Shown here piece after piece: positions 28,755 to 38,100 of a stretch of DNA of 64,000 bases. Origin of the DNA: Planctomycetaceae bacterium (GTDB lineage: Bacteria > Planctomycetota > Planctomycetia > Planctomycetales > Planctomycetaceae); contig JAWKTX010000008.1 of NCBI GenBank assembly GCA_041398825.1, positions 349,228 through 413,227 on the forward strand, read 5' to 3'. The notes under the pieces were generated by a model, which worked only from the letters and a program-made list of their open reading frames with translations, was not told the origin of the DNA and did not search any database. Within the stretch, counting starts at the first letter, position 1. Each line of letters opens with the position of its first letter. The translations under genes and the position numbers were made by a program.

Positions 28755-29201
28755 ATGTCCATGTTTGGGGAAAAGTCAATGGGGGCAAATGCAACTCAGA
28801 CTGCGGCAGTCGACCAATCCGGGCGAGTCACACCTCGACTGCAGCTTCGGGATGTGCAGTCGCTGATCAGCCATCTGGATTCGGAAGAAGCATTGCGCGC
28901 GTTTTCCAAAGTCATACAGGACATGCCTCAGATGATTGTGTCTCCGGAAAGTCAGCGAGTGTTTCGTCAGCGTCTGGATCAGGCTGCAACAGTCTCAGAA
29001 ACTCTGGCGGAACGCCGTGCGGCAATCCTGATGCACATCGGGTATCGGTCCGGCCTGTCAATCGGTGAAGTTAATCTCTCCAACCTGGTGGCAGTGAGTG
29101 ATACCGAAACCGCTACTGCACTCGTGACCTGCCAGCGACGCCTGCGCCGGTACTCACGCAACCCAGCATCTGGGGGCGGTCGTGTCCTGGATTATGAATG
29201 A
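28755..29201 (+). CDS. FlgN-like flagellar export chaperone (putative)
   Basis: The protein has 148 residues, largely helical (SLISHLDSEEALRAFSKVIQ, then FRQRLDQAATVSETLAERRA), with a basic C-terminal tail. Size, helicity and position directly before flgK and flgL match FlgN, the cytoplasmic chaperone that delivers FlgK and FlgL to the export gate. Sequence identity to FlgN is not obvious by eye, so the call rests mainly on synteny. It begins six bases after the flgJ stop. Confidence 0.45.
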   Translation: MSMFGEKSMGANATQTAAVDQSGRVTPRLQLRDVQSLISHLDSEEALRAFSKVIQDMPQMIVSPESQRVFRQRLDQAATVSETLAERRAAILMHIGYRSGLSIGEVNLSNLVAVSDTETATALVTCQRRLRRYSRNPASGGGRVLDYE

Positions 29202-29340
29202 AACTCACGTGATCAATGCTGTAAGTTATTAAATGAAGTGCTTGGGGATCAGGCGACAGTCGCTACACGGCAAACGGTGTGCGGTCGATGCCATCGGATG
29301 GCATTCAATTCAGAACCCGATCGTAAGAAGGGTTGAGAAA

Positions 29341-31274
29341 ATGAATTCCTTTAGTATCGGGCTGACGGCACTGCGAGCGCACCAGCAGTCCCTTGAAATT
29401 CTTGGCAACAACGTTGCTAATGCTTCAACGCCCGGATATCACCGGCAGCGGCCGGAGCTTGTTAATGATGTCGGGGTTCGTGTTGCCAGAATCACCCGGA
29501 TGAAGAACGATTCCGTCGAGACAGCTTTGCTGCGGAACAATTCTTTGTCCGGATACAGTCAGCAATCGCTGGATGTGGCTACGCAGATCGAATCAATCCT
29601 GACGCCGAGCGAAACTTCGATCCATGCGAACATTTCCGAGTTCTTCAATCGACTGGAGAAGGTCGCCAACGCACCTCAGGATATGTCCGTTCGGGCCGAA
29701 ATGCTCTCTTCCGCGCAGGAGCTGACCAACGGATTTGCTCACCTGGATCAGGCACTTCTTGAACTCGACGGCGATACGCACGCAGCGCTGGAAGACGGGC
29801 TCGCCGAAGTGAATCGTCTGATCACGCATATTGCCGACATCAATCAGCAGATCTTTATCGCACGCGGTCAACAGAAGGAACCAACGATCTGTGTTGACCA
29901 GCGTGATGCCTGATGGGGAGCTGGCCCAATGGATGGAAGTTGATCTTGCCACCAACGAATCCGGAAAGGAATACGTCATTGCCGCGGCGGCACCAGCATC
30001 ATTGGTCAGAATGGAGCCGGGTTTCAGCTGACCGAGAACAGTGATGGTGATCTTGCGGTGACACAGTCGGCGATGCATCTCGAAGTGCCCATGAACAGTG
30101 GGAAACTCAAGGCATTGCTGGAAGCCACAAACAGGACGATCCCTGACGCGCGAGATCGACTCAATTCGTTTGCTCAGCAGGTGGTACAGGCCGTTGACGA
30201 ACAGCATGCGAAAGGGTTACCGGATTCGGGGCCGTTTGTTTCTCTTCTGGGAACAAGGTCTGTCGGGGATGTGAATTCGCCGTTGCTGTACGCGGAGACG
30301 GCATTCCCGGTGTCGAAGGGCGACATTTACGTCACCATCACAGAAAATGCCACCGGCAATCGATCGACCCGGAAAATCTCAATCAATCCGGCGACCGATT
30401 CACTTTCTGATATCGCGGATCAGTTTGAGGCACTGACGGGGCTGACTTCCACGTCGACACTGTTCGGGGAACGTTGAATCTGAGTGCAGAATCCGGTTAC
30501 TCCCTGGACTTTGCCGGCCGAGTCGACAATCAGCCGGACCTGAGTCTGCACACCGGGTCCGCTGTCCCTTCGTTTCACGGAACTTTCACTGGTGGCGTCA
30601 ACGAGCAGTATTCTGTTGAGTACTCCGGAGCGGGCACTATTGGTGTCACCCCCAATCTTTCGGCGACGATTCGAAATCAGTCCGGCGTTGTGATTGCGAC
30701 TCATCAGGTGGGTGAGGGGTATCAGGCAGGAACGGCTTTGTCTCTGGAAAACGGTTTATCATTTCAGCTGAGTTCGGGCGACGTCAATGCGACGGACCAG
30801 GCGTCGGTTTTTGCCGTCACAGATTCGGACAGCACGGGCTTACTGGCCGCGACGGGATTGAATTCATTTTTCGATGGAGTCGATGTAGCGGGTTTCCGTG
30901 TTCGGACGGAGGTCTTCGAGAACCCAGGAAACATTGCCGGGACAAAATCCGGAATTACGGGCGATGCCAGCAATTTTGCGTCTTTGGCCGGATTGCGTGA
31001 CAGGAGATTTGGTGGACTTCAACAGCGGACATTTGTTGAAGAAATGGCGGATATCACGGCAGATGCCGGGTTGCAGGTGCAAACGGCTCGCGTTCAGAGC
31101 CAGCAGGCCGAATCGTATCAGCAGCGTCTGGAAGCAGACCGCGCTGCCGTTTCCGGCGTCGACGTCAACGAAGAAATGCTGAAGATCATGGAAGTGGAAC
31201 GAGCGTACCAGGCAGCCGCTCGATTTATCACATCGGTGAATGCAACGCTCGATGAATTATTCCGAATTGTTTAG
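29341..31274 (+). pseudogene. flgK: Hook-filament junction protein FlgK, interrupted by frameshifts
   Basis: The N-terminus starts well (AAGGG upstream of ATG; MNSFSIGLTALRAHQQSLEI, then NNVANASTPGYHRQ) and the C-terminus ends well (VNEEMLKIMEVERAYQAAAR, then NATLDELFRIV), so the whole gene is present. The frame breaks three times: near 29908-29918, 29984-29992 and 30459-30468. Adding back single bases in short runs restores continuity. For example, one C and one G at the first site give DQRDALMGELAQWMEV, and one G at the second gives AAGGTSIIGQNG. All implied changes are deletions, four in total. FlgK joins the hook to the filament and is normally essential for filament assembly. Either the gene is newly dead or these are base-calling errors in homopolymers; the surrounding flagellar genes are intact, which favours error. 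Identity is certain, integrity is not. Confidence 0.85.
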
Positions 31275-31382
31275 TGGTGCTTCTCTGAGTGCGGCGGGAT
31301 ACGTCGCTCTTTATTTCTGGTGAATTGAGTTGGGATGGATCCCCCCGAAACGGGCAGACTGAAGATCAGTGGATAAACCAAC

Positions 31383-32822
31383 ATGACAATTCGCATAACT
31401 CAACAACACGCGATCAACACTGCCCGCGGACATCTGCAGCGACAGGCTGCTGAACTGTTTGATGTGCAGCAGCAGATCAGCAGCGGACAAAAAATGCAGC
31501 GACCGTCGGACGATCCGGTCGCGATGAGGCGTGCACTGATCCAGAAAGATCGCCTCGATCGTCTGACCGCCCACACGAATTCACTGGGGCATGTCAAATC
31601 TCGTCTGGATCAGGCGCATGTTCAGCTTCGCGAAGCTGGCAATCTGCTGCTGCGAGCCCGTGATATTGCTTTATCGGCGAATGGAATCACTGACGAGTCT
31701 GAGCGCAGCATTCTGGCCCACGAACTCGATGGAATTCTTGAGCAACTGGTCAGCGTTGCAAACTCGCAGGATGAAAGTGGGTACTTGTTTAGTGGCACGT
31801 CGACACTGGTCAGGCCATTTGAAGTTACCGCAACCGGCAATGCCGTTTATAGAGGATCTGTTGAGAACACGAAGCTGCATCTGACAGGCGACGTCGATCG
31901 CAAAGCGTTATTGCCTGGTGGTGATGTGTTTCAGCCGCAGGCTCGCGAGAATCCGGTGGTTATTGGCAGTACGCATGTCCGCGCTGGCAGCGGGATATCT
32001 ACTGCGACGGGTACGAAAACGATTGACATTACGCATTCGTCGACCACGTTTGCACCGGGATCGGGCGTGGCAGCAGGAACCAGTTCAGCGACTTCGGATA
32101 CCATTATTGGTGCGGCCGGTGTGCACAGAATCCAGATTACTGACACGAGCGGTACGGGTGCCTTTGGGACGATTTCGCTGAATGGCGGGGCACCTGTCGA
32201 TTTCAGTTCGACCGATACGGACCTGAGAATTATCGACACTCAGGGGCAGGTCGTTCACGTCGACACGACGTCCATTACTCCCGGTTTTTCTGGTGAAGTC
32301 GACATCACTGCGGATGGAGAAGTCTCTGTCGATGGAGGCGCAAGCTCAACGCCATTGACATTTGCTGCCAATCAGTCAGTGACTGACAGCCGGGATGGTT
32401 CGACTGTTTTTCTGGACACGGCACTGGTTGATCGTGTTGGCTCCGACACCATCGAGTTCCCGGGTACGTCTGACGTCTTTGCCGCAATCACACAGCTTCG
32501 GGATGATATTCGCAATACTCGAGGTCTGTCGGACTCTCAGCTGAGTGAGGCGATCAATCGGCGGGTCGGAGATCTGCAACGCGTCCACGATCACGTTCTT
32601 GATATGGTCGGTGTTCAGTCTGTCAGCCTCGAGCAACTCGATCGTTTGCAGATTCGGACGGAAGATCTGACTCTCAATGAGCAGCTGGAATACAACGAAA
32701 CAACAGCGGCCGATATCACGGCAGCAGTCGTTCGCATGCAGGAACTTACAAATCTTCAGCAGTATACGGTTGCCGCTGTCTCAAAAATCCTTCAACCGAC
32801 ACTGCTGAATTACCTTCAATAA
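31383..32822 (+). CDS. flgL: Hook-filament junction protein FlgL
   Basis: The protein has 479 residues, longer than enterobacterial FlgL. The flagellin-like N-terminal helix is seen in QLFDVQQQISSG-type sequence (AAELFDVQQQISSGQKMQRP, SDDPVAMRRAL), with ARDIALSANGITDESERSIL and QLVSVANSQDESGYLFSGT. The C-terminal helix holds TAAVVRMQELTNLQQYTVAA and ends VSKILQPTLLNYLQ. The middle domain, about residues 195-330, is a Thr/Ser/Gly-rich insertion typical of variable surface domains. FlgL forms the second junction ring between FlgK and the filament. It follows flgK by about 110 bases. Confidence 0.92.
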   Translation: MTIRITQQHAINTARGHLQRQAAELFDVQQQISSGQKMQRPSDDPVAMRRALIQKDRLDRLTAHTNSLGHVKSRLDQAHVQLREAGNLLLRARDIALSANGITDESERSILAHELDGILEQLVSVANSQDESGYLFSGTSTLVRPFEVTATGNAVYRGSVENTKLHLTGDVDRKALLPGGDVFQPQARENPVVIGSTHVRAGSGISTATGTKTIDITHSSTTFAPGSGVAAGTSSATSDTIIGAAGVHRIQITDTSGTGAFGTISLNGGAPVDFSSTDTDLRIIDTQGQVVHVDTTSITPGFSGEVDITADGEVSVDGGASSTPLTFAANQSVTDSRDGSTVFLDTALVDRVGSDTIEFPGTSDVFAAITQLRDDIRNTRGLSDSQLSEAINRRVGDLQRVHDHVLDMVGVQSVSLEQLDRLQIRTEDLTLNEQLEYNETTAADITAAVVRMQELTNLQQYTVAAVSKILQPTLLNYLQ

Positions 32823-32852
32823 AACTTCCTTAACTCAGGCTGGGTGATCGAG

Positions 32853-33200
32853 ATGATTCAAAGGATTGATCCACCTCACTTTATTTCAGCGGGGCCACAC
32901 GTGGAGCGAATACCGTATGAAAATCTGAAAGAGATGTTTGAACTGCTCGAACGTCGCGACGCAGGGCTTTCTGAATTTGTCGAGAAAGTGTCTGCGTTTC
33001 CCGCCGTGCGCAAGGTGATCATCAGGGCCGCGAATTCAGCCGTCATGGCAGGCTCCGTAAACATCACGGACGCGACACACGCGGCCGCGCTGCTGGGGAC
33101 TCGACGGCTGGTACATCTTCTGCAGACGATGTGTGTTGACGATGAGTTTAAAGCCTCGAATCAGACGGAAATCCCGGAATCTGATTCCGTTACCGTCTGA
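32853..33200 (+). CDS. Short HDOD-like protein at the end of the flagellar cluster
   Basis: The protein has 115 residues from the Met at 32853 (a GTG at 32844 is the alternative). Residues of about 25-95 resemble the first helices of an HDOD domain: LLERRDAGLSEFVEKVSAFP, then VIIRAANSAVMAG, then DATHAAALLGTRRLVHLLQ. Full HDOD domains have about 200 residues, so this is a fragment or minimal version. HDOD proteins act in signalling, motility and DNA-damage regulation. At this point in flagellar operons fliW and csrA are often found instead. It converges on zwf with a single base between the two stop codons. Confidence 0.6.
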   Translation: MIQRIDPPHFISAGPHVERIPYENLKEMFELLERRDAGLSEFVEKVSAFPAVRKVIIRAANSAVMAGSVNITDATHAAALLGTRRLVHLLQTMCVDDEFKASNQTEIPESDSVTV

Positions 33201-33201
33201 A

Positions 33202-34716
33202 TCATCGCGGGCTTCGCCACGTTGTAGCTGAGTCCGCAATCAATCGGTCGGCAGACGGAGGGCCCCATGTTCCCGCCTGGTAAAGATCCGGTGAAGAAGA
33301 ACTCGATTCCCATGCGTCAAGCACCGGTGTTACGAATCTCCATGCTGCTTCCAGCTCATCACTGCGCGTGAAGAGCGTGGAATCGCCACGGATCACATCC
33401 AGCAGCAGGCGTTCGTATGCCTCAGGAAGATGCGTGGTAAAGTGGTCTTCATAGTCAAAATCCATAGACACTGGCTGCACCTGATACTGCATGCCGGGGC
33501 GTTTAGTCGAGAAACGCAGTGAGATGGATTCGTGTGGCTGAATCCTCAGGATTAACTGGTTGGGGCGTGTTTCCACCAGATCGCACAGATCACCATCACA
33601 TTCGACAGTCGAGAAAAGATTCAGCGGGGGATTCTTAAACTGAATCGCGACTTCTGTCAGCTGTTTGGGCATCCGTTTGCCGGTCCTCAGATAAAACGGG
33701 ACGCCCGCCCATCGCCAGTTGTCGATGGCAACCTTCATTGCGACAAATGTTTCGCGATTCGAATTCGGGTTCACACGTTCTTCTTCGCGGTAGCCCAGTG
33801 CGGGCTGTCGATCAACCAGCCCCGCCATGTACTGTCCACGAACCGCCCAGTTGCCCACGGAACCTGAATGTCCGGGTCGAAGTGCCTGAAGCACTTTCAT
33901 TTTCTCGTCGCGGATTTCTCTGGCCTGAAACAGCGAAGGCGGATCCATCGCGACCAGACACAGCAGCTGCAGGACATGATTCTGCAGGACGTCCCGTAAT
34001 GCGCCGGAAGTATCGTAATAGGCGCCTCGCCCACCTTCCATACCCTGTGATTCAGCAACGGTGATTTGAATGTGGTCAACATGGTTTCGGTTCAGAAGCG
34101 GTTCAAAGATGGCATTACCGAAACGAAACAGAAGGATATTCTGAACGGTTTCTTTGCCCAGGTAGTGATCAATTCGATAGATCTGATCTTCTCGGAGGCG
34201 GCTTGCGAGTTGTTCAGTAAGTTCCTGGGCTGACGCCAGGTCGTGACCGAATGGTTTTTCAACGACAACTCGCAGCTGTCCTTCGTCAGCACGGTTTGGA
34301 ATCATTCCGGCACAGTGAAGACCTTCGACCGCATCGGCAAAGAGTGATGGCGCTGTCGCCAGGTAAACGACTCGAGACCGTTGCCCTTCTGAAAGCTTCG
34401 CCTCAATGGCGGTTACCTCCTGATTGAGCTGGTCGTAGTCAGCCGTTTTATTGATATCCAGACGGCGGTAGAAAAGCTGTTTGGCAAACCTTTGCCATGC
34501 GGCTTCGTCGAACTTGTCTTCCCCCAGTCGTTCCTGAATTGCTTCACGCAATTCCGCTCGAAACTCTTCGTCCGTCTTTTCCCGCCGCGCAACACCAATC
34601 ACCGGACAATTGGTTTTCAGATAATCCTGCCGTGACAACTGGTAGAGCGCAGGAATGAGTTTTCGAGATGTAAGGTCGCCTGAAGCGCCGAAGATCAGTA
34701 TGGATGTATTGCTCAT
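33202..34716 (-). CDS. zwf: Glucose-6-phosphate 1-dehydrogenase
   Basis: The protein has 504 residues from the Met at 34716 (MSNTSILIFGASGDLTSRKL); the longer open frame to 34923 is not supported. It oxidises glucose-6-phosphate to 6-phosphogluconolactone with NADP, entering the pentose phosphate pathway in the cytoplasm. Visible motifs are the dinucleotide loop GASGDLTSRKLIPALYQL and the substrate/catalytic block RIDHYLGKETVQNILLFRFG, followed by FEPLLNRNHVDHIQIT and the C-terminal GVPFYLRTGKRMPKQLTEV. Length and motifs are those of an ordinary Zwf. No 6-phosphogluconolactonase or Gnd gene adjoins it. Confidence 0.96.
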   Translation of the reverse strand: MSNTSILIFGASGDLTSRKLIPALYQLSRQDYLKTNCPVIGVARREKTDEEFRAELREAIQERLGEDKFDEAAWQRFAKQLFYRRLDINKTADYDQLNQEVTAIEAKLSEGQRSRVVYLATAPSLFADAVEGLHCAGMIPNRADEGQLRVVVEKPFGHDLASAQELTEQLASRLREDQIYRIDHYLGKETVQNILLFRFGNAIFEPLLNRNHVDHIQITVAESQGMEGGRGAYYDTSGALRDVLQNHVLQLLCLVAMDPPSLFQAREIRDEKMKVLQALRPGHSGSVGNWAVRGQYMAGLVDRQPALGYREEERVNPNSNRETFVAMKVAIDNWRWAGVPFYLRTGKRMPKQLTEVAIQFKNPPLNLFSTVECDGDLCDLVETRPNQLILRIQPHESISLRFSTKRPGMQYQVQPVSMDFDYEDHFTTHLPEAYERLLLDVIRGDSTLFTRSDELEAAWRFVTPVLDAWESSSSSPDLYQAGTWGPPSADRLIADSATTWRSPR

Positions 34717-35028
34717 TTCACTTCTTGCAAGGACGAACACGTGAAGACTGCACCACAAACTGGCAGCGGTGTGCTCAATGTACGGCAACTGCCACCGAGA
34801 GACAAAGGGCGACTGATGCGTAAACGTTGAATCCCTGCATAGGAGACCGAAGCAGGTGACCCGCGGTACACCGCGGGTGGCGGCGTGAAACACTTTGCGA
34901 AAGTGACACAGCCTTTCCAGCAAATCCCTGTATATCTAAAGTCCCAGGCCCTGGAGCAACACGGAAACGTTCGAAAGCGTTCTGAATGGCAATCGCCTGA
35001 AGTGCTTCATTCGAACCGAAGTGGGGGC
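34717..35028. other. Intergenic region upstream of zwf
   Basis: About 310 bases between zwf and the terminator of the giant protease gene. It should hold the zwf promoter. A perfect inverted repeat at 34859-34878 (ACCCGCGGT, AC, ACCGCGGGT) could be an operator or a small hairpin. No coding signal was seen. Confidence 0.45.
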
Positions 35029-35066
35029 AAAAAAAAAGCGGAACAGGTCATGACCTGTTCCGCTTC
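35029..35066 (-). terminator. Rho-independent terminator of the giant protease gene
   Basis: GCGGAACAGGTCA and TGACCTGTTCCGC form a perfect 13-bp palindromic stem. On the minus strand it is followed by a run of eight or nine T residues. It lies about 35 bases past the stop of the 2395-codon gene. Confidence 0.92.
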
Positions 35067-35101
35067 GACAATCTCTGGTGGTTCAGTCTTCGTTGAACCT
35101 A

Positions 35102-38100
35102 TCAGTTCTCGCCATCTTCACGTCGGTTTCGACGCTTCGGTGTCGCCAGAGCCAGGATTGCTGCTGCGGCCAGATTGGTGTGACCGTTGGAGGATTCCTC
35201 TTCCGAACCTTCCTCCCACCACGTTGCAGCATTCCAGTCGGCCATCACGGAATCGCACAACAATACCTCTTCTGTATCGCTCGCCGGGTTGTCGGTGGGA
35301 GCGATGCTGCTGAATTCAGGTACAGCAGGCTTGTCGAGCTGTGGATTCAACTTGACGTCCTGCAGTGGATACTGAGCCGTCGTCATGACGAATGATTCGA
35401 CACCTTCAGAAACAGCCGTCAACTGAACGTTCGGCTCTTCGGTTGGTAGAACATCAGTGTCGGTGGCTGACACGATGCTGAAAGCTACCACGGAACTCCA
35501 CCGAGTTGCGAGGCCCATGTCGCTAACCGCTCTAACCCAGACGCGGTACGCTCCGGCTCCCAGATTCGTTGCTGGCGTGAAGGAGGTATTTGTCAGCTCG
35601 GTCTCGTAGATCACCCGAGTTGTCACGCCGTTGACTGTCTTATTGACCCAAAGTTCGTAGCGTTCCGTTCCGCTGACGCTGCTCCAGACGAACTGAGGCG
35701 TACCGGAAGCAACGCTGCCTGCGGACGGGGAAGACACAACGGGTGGTTGGTCGATTCCGAATCGCTGTACTGGCGACCAGTTGCCATAGATGTTGTTGCG
35801 GAGCGGACGAACCCAGACCAGATAGTCACCAGCCGGCAAGTCAATCTGTGAAGTCAGTGATGTCGACTGGATAAACTGATTCCGGAGAACAACTTCGCCG
35901 GTCTTCGAGTTTTGCACCCAAAGGTCGTAGTGAGTGGTTCCGGAGACAGCAGTCCATTCAAACGTTGGTGTGTGGTCGAAGGTACCGCCTGTTGGAGTTG
36001 TTACAACGGGTGTGGAGAGCACCGTGAATGATTTCGCTGCGCTCCAGCGTCCGGGTTCATTGCGACTATTGATGCCTCGCACCCAGGCTTTGTATTCTCC
36101 GGAAGGCAGGCTTTCGAGAACCGTATAGCTGGTCGTTGTGAGATCCACCTCACGAATGACCTGGCTTTGCCCCGTTGAGATGTTGTTGACCCAGAGATCG
36201 TATCGAGCGGTATCCGGAATCGCCGTCCATGAAATGGTCGGGAAGGCCGTTGTTGCTTTGTTGCCAACCTGCACGGGTGTTGTGATGGTTGGTGCTGATA
36301 CTACGCGGAACAGGTAAGGATCGCTCCAGAACCCCGGCCTTTCCAGTGAGTCGTATGCTCGCACCCAAACACGGTACGTTGCGATGCCGAGGTGCTCCGT
36401 CGGAGTCCATTCATTGGTAGTGAGTGTGGTGTTTCGCAGGTACTCTCGTACCTTCGTTGTGACGTTGTCGACCCACACGTCATACCGGGTTGCTCCTGCA
36501 ATTGCCGTCCATGTAATGGTGGAACGCGGTCCTTCTGTCAGCGGAGCTGGTCCGACGATAACGGGAGGCTCGTGATCAAGAACCGTCACATTCGTGCTGC
36601 CGGACACATAGTTGGTTGCCGTGACGCTAATGGTCACGTGTTGAGGCCCGTCTGCATCGGGGTCGTTAACTGCAGTGATCGGGAAATCAACCGACGAACT
36701 GCCAGCAGGGATCGTGACCGTCGCAGGCACTGTCAGTTCTGTTTCGTCACTGCTTGCCAGTGAAACGATCAGATCGTTGACCGAATCGATGTCGCTTCGT
36801 GTGACCGTACCAGTGGCTGCATTCGCTCCGGCATTCTCCAGGAACTGCGACGGATTAACGGTGACAGTCACAGTTTCATGATCTGCAACGTTCAGGACCA
36901 GACTGCCGGGAGAGATTGAAAATTCTGATGCCTCAATGGTGACTGCGATTGTGCCGTCGTCAACATTGTCGTCCAGAATCGTAACGACGAACGGCACCGA
37001 TGCAGCGCCGGCGGGAATCGTCACGGTTGGAGGTACCTGCAGCTCTGTTGTGTCGCTGCTGAGCAGGTTCACGACCATTGCCTGGCTAATGTCGGATTGA
37101 TCCACTCGGGACAATGTCAATGTAATTGAACCCGAGTTTTCCAGAACGGTCGTGGTTGGTGAGGTAATCCGAAGGCTTGGCTCAATATCTTCAACCACCA
37201 GATCCGTTGTCACCTGGTTCACATAGCCGGCAGCAGCTGCCGTGATGGTGATCGACTCGGGACCTTCAACGATGTTGTCATCAATAACATCGACCGGGAC
37301 GACAACAGAAGACTGTCCGGCAGGGATGGTCACGATCGCCGGTACGGAGACAGACGAGGGATTGCTGCTGGTCAACGAAACGTTTAATGGCGACAGCAGG
37401 TCCGTGTTATTCCGAGAGATGGTCAGCGTCGTTGCTCCCGCGCCTCCGTTTTCCGGAATTGTCGAGTCTGCCGCGACCATTGACAATGTCTCATAATCCA
37501 GGACATCCAGTGTATCTGTGCCAGCCAGGAAGCCGGTCAGGTCGATTGTGGAACCGCTGATTTGAACGACTTGTGTTCCGTCGAGAAGCGAATCGTCAAC
37601 AGCATCGATGTCGATTTCAATCTGTGATTGATTCGGTGGAATTACAACAGAAGTGACCGTGGTCGCCTCCGATGGATCGCTGCTGACCAGATCGACTGTC
37701 AGTGCTGCCAGTCCAACGGTATCCAGATCCAGTGTCCACGAAAACAGGGTTCCAACATCGCTCGGGTTGTCGTCTGTTATTTCGAGGTACCAGGTGCCGC
37801 TTGGGTTATCACCATCGAACATACTCAGCGATTGTTCTGGTCGGAATCGACCGGTGAATGGCGCACTGCCAGTCAGGATGCCGAAATCAGCTTCATCGTC
37901 CAGAGTCGTTGATGTCATGAAGGAGCCATTCGAGAGCACATCCGTGAATAGCTCCACGCGTTTGGTGCCTGTTTGACCAACATGAACGAGGAAAACATCA
38001 AGATCAGAGAGCCAGCCATGCTGAAGTGAAAGTGTGACATCAACATCTGTGATTGCAGAAACCTGAGAAGGCACTGACACAGCCGCCAGAATCTTGTCGT

